64,000 nt of DNA from NCBI GenBank assembly GCA_028673005.1, contig CM054115.1:6059501-6123500 (forward strand), given 5' to 3'. Position numbers and translations under genes: made by a program. This document shows, piece by piece, positions 47,486 through 59,189 of this stretch. This DNA is from Tanypteryx hageni. Lineage: Eukaryota > Arthropoda > Insecta > Odonata > Petaluridae. The notes beneath the pieces are model-generated. The model worked only from the letters and a program-made list of their open reading frames with translations. It was not told the origin of the DNA and did no database searches. Each line of letters opens with the position of its first letter. The stretch's first letter is position 1.

Positions 47486-49549
47486 CTGTTAATAATAAAA
47501 ACAATAACAATGATGATGATAATGATAATTTTTAAAATAATAATAATAATTTAATAATAATCATACAATACAATATTATTGTCTGTTACAAAAAACACAA
47601 TATTACAAACAAACAAACTATTCTTATGTACTACAAAACAGAAAACTCATATCATTCATAAATTAATAACCCTTTATGGGGAAAGGAGGAAAATCGTATA
47701 TGAGGAATCCTGACGAAGGGGCTGGTTACCACAGCCTTGGGGTCTTCTCATATCCTCCCTCCTACCTCCACAAGATAAATATCATTTAGGTACCGCAGAG
47801 CCAATAGGCTCATCTGCAGGTGCCTACTTTTTGAAACTCATGGTTGCTATTTTACAACAGAACTCTTTAATTTATGAAGCTTAAATTACCTATCATCTTT
47901 TACATCATATTTATAATAATTACATACATATGCACAGAAAAAATAAATACATTTATATACAAAGCATTACCTTTATTTTCTATCACTACACATCATCATG
48001 TAGCAATTTTAATATCATATCCATATCCTCATATCACCTTAGTAATCACTTCATCTTGCTACAAACACCCAATCACATCATATCTTTACATGGCATCATC
48101 CCATCACATAACAATTTTAGTATTGCATCCCTTCTACATATCACCATAGCACATCACTTCACTTAATAATTTTTTAATAATTAAAATTTATTTAGATAAT
48201 AGTGAGAACATAGTAATAATTAAGTGCAAAGTAAAACAGTACAAAATATAAAGTAATGACAAGTAATAGCTCTACAGAGGGATAGGGTTCCCTACTATAA
48301 GAACCACATCATCTGCATACAAAGAAATTGTAGTTTTTCAAAAACACCAAAACATCATTAACATAAGTCAGAATAAATATAGGTCCATTTTTGAGGTGTC
48401 CTTATAAATATGTATAAAGTAACCATTTCTTAATTTTTGCTTCACTTATGATATCTTTTTCAGTGTTTTAAGCGCCAATGGTAATTCATTTAAGATTGTG
48501 GGAATTATAACGCAAAGTTAATTTCTACCTTCGATATTATTGTACTTAGGAAATTCATATTGATTCCTATTTTGTTTTCCAATTCCATGATACTGTGGTC
48601 TTGTCAATTTGTAATTGTTATTGAAGTAATTATCCAATATTACAATACTAGTATAATTGCTCATCAAGTATGACGGGTATGTGCAGATTATGCATTAAAA
48701 TTATGTTACTTCCCATTCTTCCTCCCTTTCTCTCATTCTCTTCCTTCTCTCTCCACCCCTCTTATTCTCCCTCTCACTCTCCCATTTTCCCTCTCTCTTC
48801 CTTCTTCTGATTCTCCATCCCTCCCTCCCTCCCATTCTCCTCCCTTTCTCCCTCACATTCTCCTTCCCATCCCCACTCAAAAATGTAACTATTTCTCTCA
48901 GTGTGATATATATATAAACAAATCTTAAATACAAACAATATATATTTGTTAAACATTATGCTAGACAGCATTAGCTGGCCAAAATTATTTTAACTTTCTG
49001 GGGCATACTAGAATGTGAATTATATATTTTTTAATTTTCAATTCACATAAAATATTGTTTCATTAAATTAAAATTTATTAGTTTTATTTGGAGGAAGTGC
49101 AATATATTCCCCTTCAAAACAGTTCCACAATGGACATTTATTTCTTAAATTGCCATGTCAACCTTAAATAAACAATTCTGATTACCTCATTATATAAATA
49201 TCTGCCAAATTTCAATTTTCTATCTATTGTACATCCTTGATTAAGTTATTCACGTTTTAATAGCTTGACACTCAGACCACTGGATGGACAACATAGCCTT
49301 TTATTATTATTTTTGTGATTCTTTGACTTTTTTAAACCTCTCTTTTTCTCCCTATTTCCCAAATCGTCTTCAAGTTCTCCATTCTTCTACCTAACTCTTG
49401 TAACCTATCACCCAATGCTTCACTCTATACATTTTTTACATGCTCGGTTTGTTTATTAAAATGTCCGGCATGTTCCTCAGATTTTCATACCATTTCTATT
49501 TTCAATAATATTCAATATAACTTTTGAATAGAATTTCAGCTCTTTAGGT
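47486..49549. other. Upstream intron, no gene recognised
   Basis: An AAT/GAT-rich low-complexity tract follows the exon at 47500-47580. The rest is AT-rich. No earlier KIAA0319-like exon is recognised in this stretch. Confidence 0.5.
48711..48878. repeat. Polypyrimidine tract
   Basis: About 170 bp almost entirely C and T on the plus strand. The opposite strand gives a spurious Arg/Glu/Gly-rich open frame. Confidence 0.9.
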
Positions 49550-50060
49550 ATTCCTTCTTGTAAATAACACAACCAATTATGAAAATCATTTTCCTCTCCT
49601 TCTGTCTTTCTCCTTCTCATATTAAAAGCCTTAGAAGCAGGCATAAACCCATAAGTATTGGAGTAACAATAAGATTTCGAGGTTTAGCAATTGGTAGGTA
49701 AGGCAACATCCTGTTAAAATGGCAAAATTTCCCAAAAATATGTGAAATGAATGTTTAACAAGAGAGATTTCAAACTGTAGGCGGAAAAAGATGAACAGAA
49801 TAAGAAACCTTATAATTTTATCTTTAAAATGGTTGAGATCAGATGATCATAGCTTATTTCTTTCTAATTTTAATCTCAAAAAGAAGTAAAGCCTGCATGT
49901 CAAAAAGTTGATTTTTACGTGTTATTTTATGAGAAACAGAAATTATCTACTTGAGTTGAACCCAGATCTTTTTTGGAGATTTTTTTCATAAGTGGCTTTT
50001 ACTATAAGAATCAAACATTCCTACAAAAATTCAATCTTCTACCTAGTCGTCAAGTTTGTT
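49550..50060 (+). repeat. Dispersed noncoding repeat, copy 3
   Basis: Matches 58640-59170 closely: GGCAACATCCTGTTAAAATG, AAAGATGAACAGAATAAGAA and TTTTTACGTGTTATTTTATG. No coding content. Confidence 0.75.
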
Positions 50061-50234
50061 AAAAATAACATTACATTGAGTCAAAAATAGTTCATATTAG
50101 TCAAGCGTGACCAGATTTCTTACCTCATTATTTAAATATATATTTATATAGCAGATCTATTGGTAAAATATATTATTTTTTATATATACTTTCCAAACCT
50201 CCAGTATTGATTACTTCATCTTCATTTACTCGAT

Positions 50235-50531
50235 TTAACCCTTTTTAATGCAAACATTTCCTGGGGATAATTTCTTGTAGATGAATGGTGGCTAAATATT
50301 TAGTCACTTTATATTAGGATGAATATTGAACATTTAGTGGCTAAATATTTAGACACCTATATATTTTTTTAAATTTATGTAATGGATTGGTCAAAAACTA
50401 GTTCTGTGCGATAATTTATACTTTATAAATGACTCCTATATGAAACTTATCCAGTTTAGCTGAAAAGTATGTGAGCACTCAGAGAAAAATGTGGTGGCTA
50501 AATCTTTAGCCACCAAGCATTAAAGAGTTAA
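50235..50531. mobile_element. TTAA element J (small piggyBac-type MITE)
   Basis: TTAA at 50235-50238 and 50528-50531; inverted ends CCCTTTTTAATGC and CTCTTTAATGC. It is full of one palindrome: GTGGCTAAATATTTAGTCAC (50288-50307), GTGGCTAAATATTTAGACAC (50337-50356) and a 22-base version with GGCTAAATCTTTAGCC at 50493-50514, the last centred 24.5 bp from the right TTAA. Confidence 0.8.
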
Positions 50532-50691
50532 TATCCTATTTTGTAATATCTTTTTTGTAATATGTTGGTGTTCTACACGAATCAGTTAAGCCATATTTTA
50601 ATATTAACTCTACTAGTGCATGATATATTATCATTTTTGTTTTAATCGTTAATTTACCTCTTATGTAATATAATTGGTATGCTATTAATTA

Positions 50692-51391
50692 CTTTCTCCA
50701 TAGGTAGTATAGGGGTAAGTATTGTTTTCGTGAAAAATAGATTTCGAGAGCTTAACAGAAATACACGTTTTGAGGTCCCCTGAACATATTTAGACCATTT
50801 TCTCGATTATGTATGGGTGTGTATGTGATAGGAATTTTGTGGGTGCTCTTAACTCAAAAATTATTAATCAGATCAACAAAACATTTTATATTTGATATTT
50901 TTGTTAAAGGGACAAGAGTTGATTATTTTTTGGTTAAAATTGGTCAACCGGTAGTGGGTGTTTACTCTTGTCACTTATCCATTATTTTTAAATATTTGCT
51001 TAAATATTTGATATATGTAAAAATGTACTGGATTAATGTTGTAGGAAATTTAATTTTCTACAACCTTTCTTTGAAACATTTTCCAATATAATGCATAGTT
51101 TAAGAGATATCTTATACTTCTAGCTGACACAACCATGCCACCTACCAACGACTATAGTTAACAATTGATGCTTAGTTATGTTTTATTAACAATGCTTTTT
51201 ATTTTCTTAATTGTTGGAGCTTTGTGGATTATTCTAATATCAGAAGCATATAGTTTGAGTTTCTTTCTGTTCTTTGTAGTCTAAAAGTTTCTAGCAGTTT
51301 CTTAAAATATTTATTAATATGTAACATATTTGGAATTATTAGAAATATTCCAGGTACGGAGAAAGTCATGTGGTGGCCACATCAGATTTTT
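50692..51391 (+). repeat. Left arm of a ~700-bp inverted repeat
   Basis: Starts CTTTCTCCATAGGTAGTATA and runs to GTGGTGGCCACATCAGATTT. The full arm recurs inverted at 52313-52999 with scattered substitutions, for example TTTTCTACAACCTTTCTTTG against AACAAAGGTTGTAGAAAA. The 92-codon frame here is not conserved in the other arm as protein, so I take it as noncoding. Confidence 0.9.
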
Positions 51392-52312
51392 TTCAAATAT
51401 TTCCTTAGTAATAATAACAATAATACAGTAGTTTCTCTCCAACTGTGGTGAATACGTTCCTGGCTTGACCATGGTTGGAGAAACCCGCGGTTGGAGGGGG
51501 CCAAGGGTTATGGAAAATAGGGGGATAAGGAGAGTGATCCTTGAGAGATACCTTAAATCTTATAATGCATACAAAACATGCTTAACAATTCTATTTATCA
51601 TATTTATTATCATTATAATTCTAATATATAATAAAATTCTTCCTGGGAGGTCCTTCCACCTTTTTCGAGGAGGTCTACAGACTACAGTCTTCTTCCGCCC
51701 ATACATAGCCATAAAGTTGGGTTCTATTCCAGCAGCTAAGCCCTCATTACTGCCTTGCCAACCAGCACGCTCCCTATATTTCCTATATTCATCAAAATCA
51801 CGGAAACTATTGATGATATTGGTATGCAGTCTTTTTAAAAATATCACAACCTTAGTAATTATTTTAATATCTGATTGACACTCTTCATTAAATAAGAAAG
51901 AAGTTTCTTGCAGATCAGCATTTTTAAGTGTTGTCTGGAAATTTAAAATAATTGATACATTTCTTATATTTGTATTAAAGAAATGTCATCATATTTAATT
52001 CCTTCTATACTTTGTTTGATTTTTTTTACACATCTATAAGGTTCAATTTAGTAATTTAAGCAAATAAATTTGAGTCTTTTCGGGACAGGAATCTATGATT
52101 AACATACACACTTGACTTCAACTAAAAAAATACCTATCAAGGTATCAACTACATAAAATTTTGTATGAAAATTCAGTTATATACTTTTATTCATTTTTCC
52201 TCCACTTCAGTGAAGATAGTGTTTTGGCAAATGATTTAATAAAAATTATACGAGAAATCTGTAAAATAAAACTAATTTATAGCCATTTAAGGGGTACAGA
52301 CAATGTATAAAC
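51392..52312. other. Spacer between the large inverted repeats
   Basis: Holds a Tigger-type end at 51426 (CAGTAGTTTCTCTCCAACTG, TA outside) and a GC-richer stretch at 51640-51780, with frames on both strands that show no domain. No polymerase, integrase or capsid-type gene is present. Confidence 0.6.
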
Positions 52313-52999
52313 AAAAATCTGATGTGGCCACCACATGACTTTCTCCATATCTGTAATATTTCTAAAAATTCCAAATAGCTTACATAATAAAAAATATTTT
52401 AAGAAACAAAATTTTTAACTTGACCAAGAACAGAAATAAACTCAAACCATAGCTTTCTGATATTGGATATAGCCACAAAGCTCCAACAATTAGGAAAAGA
52501 AAAAGGAGCATTACTAAGACGTAACTAAGCATCAATTGTTAACAATAGTCGTCCGTAGGTGGCGTGGTGGTGGCAGCTAAAAATATAAGATATATCTTAA
52601 ACAATGCATTATATGGAAAAATGTTTCAAACAAAGGTTGTAGAAAATTAAATTTCCTACAACATTTATTCCAGTACATTTTTACATATATCAAATATTTA
52701 AGCAAATATTTCAAAATAAGAAATAACTGAAAAGAGGAAACACCCACTTCTGTTTGACCGAATTTTACCAAAAACTACTCAGTTCTTGTGACTTATAAAG
52801 TGTTAAATATAAAATTTCTCATTGACCTGATTAATAGTTTTTGAGTTAGAGCAACCACAAAAAAGCTGTCACACAGACATCATCGAGAAAATGTTCAAAA
52901 CGTGTTCAGGGGACCTCAATACGTGTATTTCCATTGAAATCTCAAAATCGATTTTTTTCATGGAAACAATACTTTCCTCTATACTATGTATGGAGAAGG
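52313..52999 (-). repeat. Right arm of the ~700-bp inverted repeat
   Basis: Inverse of 50692-51391, ending ATACTATGTATGGAGAAGG. Target-site duplication at the outer borders was not resolved. Confidence 0.9.
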
Positions 53000-53809
53000 T
53001 AAAAAATAATGTTATAAAAGTCGTGGTGATCGGGAGCCATTACAGGGATTTTTTCCCAAAATACAAAATTGAGAAACACAAACTATTGCCAGAAAATACA
53101 AACAAAATAAAAAATAGCTGCAATGAGGAGAGGAAATAGTAGCCGTGGGATGTTACCAAAATTACATGAGGATTAAATATTAATGCAAAAAATTATGCAG
53201 AATAAATAATTGCAAAGAGTAAACAGAGAGATGTAAATTCATAATAGTGCAATAAGACAGGAGCACCATTCTTTGAGTGAACTACTTACACCTAGTAGAG
53301 CTTTCAACTATAACATATCTTTTAATAATGATGATATTTGTTCATTATTGATGGCCATGTGGAGAACTGCAGGTAATTAAGACTGTAGTCCACTTTTGAG
53401 AAAACGTAAATTTAACGTAAATTAAAAGGCATGTGGATTTTCTCTGTTATAGAGAGTGTTCAGTTTCATCGAAACTATAGGTTTAACATAAAAGAGGTCC
53501 CAACACTAAATTTAAACTATAAAATGTTAACAACAACATTTTTCTAATAGTATAGATTATATTTATCCCCTTTTCTAGTAGACTGCTATCAAAATTGACA
53601 CCGAGCACTTATGTAGGCAATCAGACAGAAGAATTTGGAGCGGTTTTGCATACATTTAGGGGCGAGCAGGAAAACCGCAGATACTGGAAACCATGGTCGG
53701 AGAGTGACCACTGTAATTCTTTATTAGCCTTAAGCAATTTCATAGATTGCATAGCTTTGTCAAGAAGGAGACATGAGGACAAACATACATACAATAAAGT
53801 GGGCATTAA
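53000..53809. other. No gene; Tigger-type end near 53716
   Basis: Read on the minus strand from 53716: CAGTGGTCACTCTCCGACCA, then TGCGGTTTTCCTGC. This looks like the end of a Tigger MITE related to the one at 51426; no closed element can be defined. Confidence 0.45.
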
Positions 53810-54118
53810 AAGTCACAATGCCACAATACACAATATTTCCATACTATCACACTTTGAACATGTTGCACTAACATGGTGGGGGCTTGAAGTAGCTAACCTG
53901 TAGGCAAGTAATTTAATTTTGCAGTGGGTTAGAAACTCCTCCACAGAGAATAGGGGTTTTTCTAGAAGTAGCCTTTTTAGTCTAAATTTTAATGGTTGGA
54001 TTGAGTTTGCTTTCTTTACCTCTGATGGAAGTTGGATAAATAGCTTAACACCTTTATGGTATGGGCCATCACTACTTAATGTACTTGCTCTTGGGTGGAT
54101 ATGTAAACCCTGGTGCAA
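53810..54118 (-). pseudogene. LINE reverse-transcriptase ORF, extreme C-terminus
   Basis: Minus frame: YHKGVKLFIQLPSEVKKANS, LKFRLKRLLLEKPLFSVEEF and L. This is the 'YNG-I-hydrophobic-W/LP-E-I-K...FK-LK-LL' tail that ends many jockey/CR1-like LINE ORF2 proteins. Only the 3' end is present, as expected of 5'-truncated LINE copies. Confidence 0.75.
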
Positions 54119-55384
54119 TCGGGTATCATGTTGATGAACGTCACAGTTTAATTCAAATAAATGAATATTTCTCTTTATAAGAAGAATTAATTGATATACA
54201 TATACTGTATATAAACGATTGTAAGTCGACCTTTTTTTACCATTTTATCTTCTTAGAAATTGCCACTCGGCATAGAATCAGTGTCTTATAATTAATGAAC
54301 CAAAAAGAAAGTAATAAATGCATTAACCCATTTCTGCCCAACATTGCAAAAATGTAACATTAAGTTTAGTAATTTTTTGTTGCTAATTTTAACTTTTAAA
54401 GAAACAACAATTTCCTCACTTTAATACGCCCTTCATTAGCATCATTATATTGTATTGTAATAACTACTCACATAGGCTTTTTTCCTTCTATAGTTTCTCT
54501 TGAATTTATATAATTCATATTTTAGTAAAGACGTACATGAACAAGTATATATAAAAATTGACAATATATTCTTACTAATATTTAACTTTTATGTGGAAAA
54601 ATTAAATGCATCTTCTGTTTTTTGTTTGTTAAAATTAATGTTGCGTTTTTGCAACGTTTGGCGTAAGGCCCTATATCGGCACTTACCCCACATCGTCTGA
54701 CACGGATGATTATATTTGAGCGTTCCATTTATTTAACAAATTTATTATTATGATAAATTTGATTTATACAAAAGATATTGATCGAAAGAGTTGTTTCTTG
54801 TATACAAGTAATGTATGTTATCACAATAAAATAAATGATCTTTCATTGGACCCACCGCCGTTTTGTGTTTCTCTCCGTATACGTGATCGTGCTGAAGTCC
54901 ACTGGCTACTTGTCCTTTTCCAAAAAATTAAATAAAATGTAACCCCTATACCCTTACAAATAATGGCATTCCTGGAGATGCAATCTACATGATATTGTAC
55001 ACAGAGTAATAATTTTTACTGCGTTTATCCCCATTTGTGTTGCCTCCGGCAGGCGAAGGTGTTCGATGTATGAATATATAACCTCAAGAGCTTACAAAAT
55101 TGAGCACATCTCAACATCTAATGCCATTTCATTCATACAACAATGTCGCCATTTTTGCCTACATTTATTCACATTGATTTCAACTGTGTTGGAGTTCTGA
55201 GTACGAAAGGTCTGTGTCCATTTTCACCCGCTGTTACCATTGGCAAGTTTCCGTTGGTTCTCGCTGATCTGCAAGCACATAACAGTGACTGGCTTTCAAG
55301 GTCTGCAGTATTTTCCTGAGCTATCTATTGCAAAGGTAAGGTATAAACATCATCTTTTTAATTTAGCCGTAAATCAAAATTTTT

Positions 55385-55855
55385 TCAATCCTTTGCCCAA
55401 GACTCTGGCGACAGACTTTTATTCGTCATAAAGAATTTCTTAGCATACTTATTCAGTTCCCGTACTATTGAATTCAGAAGTATGGCAGTGAAAAACAAGT
55501 TAAAATAGCTTATTGGCGGAGAATCATGGTGTGGGGCATGTTTTGGTCCTCGGGCTTCTTGGTACTCACAAGGTGGCATCGGAGGATTATCAGAGCTTCC
55601 AAACACTTCCTCCCATTCACTATCTTCAAGATCAACAGTTTCCTCATCTCTCTCTGAATCCTGTGAATCATCACTCTCCGATGAAGATAAACTTCGTAGC
55701 CAGGAAGATGTTAACCAGACGTATTTGCCAAAAGACTCATTACAGGATGATGCAATACTCTCCTCAGTGGTGTTGGACTGTAATTCACTGTCCCTACTAA
55801 AATCAGAGTCAAATATCATATCCTGGATATCTTCTGTTTTCATACGCTTTGACAT
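55385..55855 (-). pseudogene. piggyBac transposase N-terminus
   Basis: 156 codons from MSKRMKTEDIQDMIFDSDFS. A Ser/Asp/Glu-rich region (SSSESDDSQDSERDEETVDL) is followed by ARGPKHAPHHDSPPISYFNL and IVRELNKYAKKF. Acidic N-terminus then GPKH...YFNLFF...ELNKYA is the standard start of piggyBac transposases. It ends at a stop before the catalytic domain, and I could not follow it further downstream. Confidence 0.85.
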
Positions 55856-56379
55856 AACATACTCAGAAATATTTCCCTAAAAACATAATTTGATGATTTA
55901 AAATAAATTTAGCATAATATCAAGCAATTTTAATCACGGAAATGATATAAAGTAATTTTTTATTTTTATAATTATCAAAATCTTTGTACAACATGAATAA
56001 CAATTGATATTCAATATATTTCCACGACTATATTATTTTGTTTAGTCAGTGAAAACACGTAATCACTCAAAAAGAAACTTATTATTCTTTACCTGTTATG
56101 ATAGAATATGAAGATTTCACAACTTTCCAGCAAACCTTGCGAATACCACTAAATGAGGTTGGACACAAATAACTCTGCACAAGTGAACACTCCACGATAA
56201 ACCACGCTACTGATGGCAGTGCAGAGTGAAAATAAATAAATGATAAAAAAAAGTCTTAGGTTGAGAATGAGTACTGGGTCTGTTATTATCAGAAAGAGTA
56301 AACACCACAGATAAAAAAGGCTTCATGACTCGTATCATCCAGACCTTGCTCAGTGGATTATTGGAGCAAAGAAAAACAC

Positions 56380-56437
56380 GGCCGATAGATCGGCCCTCCA
56401 CAGTTTTTGCATTAGTTGAATGGGCCGATAGATCGGC
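56380..56437. promoter_or_regulatory. Paired subterminal palindromes of piggyBac I
   Basis: GGCCGATAGATCGGCC (56380-56395) and GCCGATAGATCGGC (56424-56437), centres 43 bp apart, the outer one centred 25.5 bp from the TTAA. Confidence 0.55.
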
Positions 56438-56459
56438 TGGCCTGCAGTAAAAGGGTTAA

Positions 56460-56990
56460 ATAAGGCCAATTTTCAGAAAAAATTTCAAAACTATTAGTAT
56501 ATGTAAGCAGGTAAAAGAAAATCGTGATCTTAAAATATACTTCATGTAAGTAGTTCATAGTAAGTTACTACACATTTTTGGTAAATTGACTGTTCATTAA
56601 CATTTTATACTGTTTTTTAAGCATTAATAAGTGTAAAATAATTCAATTATTAAGTTAAATTCTGTCTTAAATAACTTAGAATTTGCTCAAATATTTCAAG
56701 TAAATTTCTGCAAATTCTTCACGCAATATATCTTATTTTTTCGATTTTCCTCTTATTTTCAGGAAATACTTGAATAATCATTTGGCCTTTCTGATAATAA
56801 TTATTTAAACAATATAATTAAAACAAAGCTAATTTCCTAAAGCAGCGATTTGATTGTGCATGAAAGCCAAACCAGATCATATAGCATATCTTACTGATTT
56901 TTCATGTCGAAATCAAATATATATGGAATACTTTTATGATAATCCTGTCATATTTGACGGGCAATTACACTAGAAGTAATATAATAACAC
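56460..56990 (-). repeat. Helitron 3' noncoding region, copy 2
   Basis: Directly follows the helicase C-terminus on the minus strand and matches 19600-20200 in order. It is cut by piggyBac I at TTAA 56456. Confidence 0.7.
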
Positions 56991-57004
56991 TAGGAGTTCT
57001 GCCT

Positions 57005-57240
57005 CTGGGGCCTACAGCTCAGCTTTTTATGACGGGGAGGTTTTTTATCTGAATCTTAATTCTGTCAAAACCGTTTGTTCAAGATAAAGCTACATGCAAC
57101 TGTCCATGTGTAAACAGGCCCACTTGGTCAAAAGTTTGCTCTTGAGACTAATTTATAGTCATTGCATATGCCAGCATTACAGGGAACTGTCGCCTATGTA
57201 GAACAAGGTTTGGATCATGCTTTGTGTCCAGTTTAATGGG
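57005..57240 (-). pseudogene. Helitron helicase C-terminus
   Basis: Minus frame: RRQFPVMLAYAMTINKL, then (after frame changes) GPVYTWTVACSFILNK and PPRHKKLSCRPQRQNS-stop. The AMTINK block is the last helicase motif of Helitron/PIF1 proteins and is normally followed by QGQT...SHGQLYVA.SR. Only this last 80 or so codons remain. Confidence 0.75.
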
Positions 57241-57332
57241 ACGTGTTCACCTCGGCGAGCACCTTATATAGTTTTGGCACCCATGCAGACTACGCATTAC
57301 CAGACATGTGCCATTACAAAGACCATGTTTAA

Positions 57333-57640
57333 TTGATAAATTCTGCAATTAGCCTAACAAGTGTTGTATGCAAACAGATGGAACATATAGTAAGCAGTTA
57401 TAGGAAGAAATTCTGGCAAGAATGCAATCGGTTATGGAAGATGCAGCATGGCTATAGAAGGGGATATGCATGCAAAAGCCAAATGGCTGCCTTATTTCAG
57501 GATATGTCAGAGACTTGAGACAAGGGCAGACAGATATATGCAGTAGTTATTGATTTTTCTAAGGCATTTTATAGGGTGGACCATAGTTTACCAATGAGTA
57601 AAATGTTGGGATTGGGGATTAATAGGAGAGTAGTCCACTA
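57333..57640 (+). pseudogene. LINE reverse-transcriptase fragment
   Basis: AISLTSVVCKQMEHIVSSY, then MQHGYRRGYACKSQMAALFQ, a stop, and VVIDFSKAFYRVDHSLPMSK. These are RT blocks 1-3 (PISLTSV, QHGFR, and the DFSKAFD catalytic Asp strand) of CR1/jockey-like LINEs. The fragment stops before the catalytic DD block, where piggyBac-related sequence begins at about 57650. Confidence 0.85.
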
Positions 57641-57739
57641 AGAGCCAAATTTAAATGCCCCTTATCCCCAGTTTTGACCCGATTATTTCACGAGTGGTGC
57701 GCATCACGGTCATTACTTCATTTAACTTACAATAAATCA

Positions 57740-58180
57740 TGAATGGTTTCATCAACATGTTTGAAATTTTTAAGAAATATCTTTTACATATCAATTAATT
57801 TTTTATTAGTTTTCCTGCCTTTAACTGTGTCCCAGTTCCACTCCTTTTTCTCGATGATATTTGAAAAAGCATCCCACTTAACACAGTACAAATCACACAT
57901 TTCACATTTCCATGATGCTTCTATGCTTCTTCCAGCAGGAGTTCATCTTTTCTTACTACTGCAGCATATGCATACTATTTTCATTCCTTCAATTTTCATG
58001 AGTTGGTGAACATTTTTCGAAAAAGCTGTGGCAATTGATAGGGATCTTTTGCAGCCTAAAATTTTACGAGGAGAAATTTCCTATCATTTGTCTGTATAGA
58101 GCAAGGCGAAAATCTTTCTGCATTTTCCATTCTTTGAAGTTGGTGGAGAATTTGTCTCTTTATACAGTACTAGGGAGATA
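57740..58180 (-). pseudogene. piggyBac transposase C-terminus with Cys-rich domain
   Basis: On the minus strand: WKMQKDFRLALYRQMIGNFS, later in another frame KIVCICCSSKKR and TPAGRSIEASWKCEMCDLYC. This is the late piggyBac 'F(R)..LA..LI' helix followed by the C-terminal cysteine domain. A TTAAATGCCCCTTATCCCC phrase at 57649 could be the element's 3' terminus. Frame changes and stops throughout. Confidence 0.6.
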
Positions 58181-59180
58181 CCCATTCTATGAACGGTTTT
58201 CATCCGGAAATAAAACAATTTATACATTACAGCTATTCTATTTGAATCATAAATAAAGTGATCAATAATTGTTAAAGTTTGCTCCCGCTAATATTTGGGA
58301 GATTTGAGGTTTTCTTATAGGGAATAGAAATTATACCCTGCAGCCAAACCCTGGTCTTCTATTCAGAATTTTTTTCTTCATTGCCTTTTATGCTTGTAAT
58401 ATTTGTCATAGACAATATTATTAACATCAAATCAAAAAGGAGTTACTGAAATAACGGAGAATTACTTTGTTTTTTTTGTGCAATCATTGATTGTGTTATA
58501 TTTAAACAGTCAGTACTAATAAAATCAAAAAAGAATTTATTTACTGAAATAACGTAAATAACTTTGATGTTGTTACAAAAATGCATTTTCAGTTGTCTTT
58601 CAATATAATAATTTACGAATGTTGTTTACTTTGGTTGCTATGAAAATCATTTCCCTCTCCTTCCTTCTTCCTCTCTCTCGTATTAAAAGTATTCAAAGCA
58701 AGCTTGCACCCATAATAACAATAGGATTTTGAGGTCTAACAATGAAATTGGTAGGAAAGGCAACATCCTGTTAAAATGGCAAGATTTCCCCAAAATATGT
58801 GAATAAAACGTTTAACATGAACAATTTAGAATTGTATGCAAAAAAAGATGAACAGAATAAGAAACCTAATAATTTGTTCTTCAAAATGGTTCAGATCTGA
58901 AGGTTTCTAATTTTAACCCGAAAAAGATTTAAAACCTGCGCGTCGAAAAGTCTATTTTTATGTGTTATCTTATGGGAAATGGAAATGTCTTCCTTGGAGT
59001 CGACCCCAGGACTTTTTTCAAGATTTTTTTCGTCATCACTACATAATATGTAAATCGAGTATTCGTGCAAAAATTCAAAATTCTATTTAATCGGGAAGTT
59101 TGTTCAAACACGTTAAGACGTGCCACCGTAGTCGATGATGTCAGAAGGGCTTTGGACGGACAAAAATTGACAAATTATTA
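58181..59180 (+). repeat. Dispersed noncoding repeat, copy 4 (58640-59170) and flank
   Basis: The 58640-59170 part matches 49550-50060 (GGCAACATCCTGTTAAAATG and so on) and ends with GGACGGACAAAAATTGACAA. The part before 58640 shows no feature. Confidence 0.65.
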
Positions 59181-59189
59181 TAAGATATA

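Larger units (their letters stand above)
54323..56459 (-). mobile_element. piggyBac element I
   Basis: Right end TTAA at 56456-56459 reads inward CCCTTTTACTGCAGG; left end TTAA at 54323-54326 reads CCCATTTCTGCCC, similar enough to be its partner. The 5' end carries the paired GCCGAT palindromes. Its flanks join a Helitron 3' region at a TTAA that also occurs in the copy at 20.1 kb. The left end is less certain. Inside the left end, ACATT/AATGT and GTTGC/GCAAC palindromes occur. Confidence 0.6.

Noticed and set aside
48701..48971. Arg/Glu-rich minus-strand frames
   Set aside because: Product of a polypurine tract; no start context or conserved motif.
51560..51878. Coding frames in the inverted-repeat spacer
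   Set aside because: Plus and minus frames overlap fully and neither matches a known domain.
50692..52999. Polinton/Maverick
   Set aside because: Long inverted ends fit, but the spacer is only 0.9 kb and holds no polymerase, integrase, ATPase or capsid gene.
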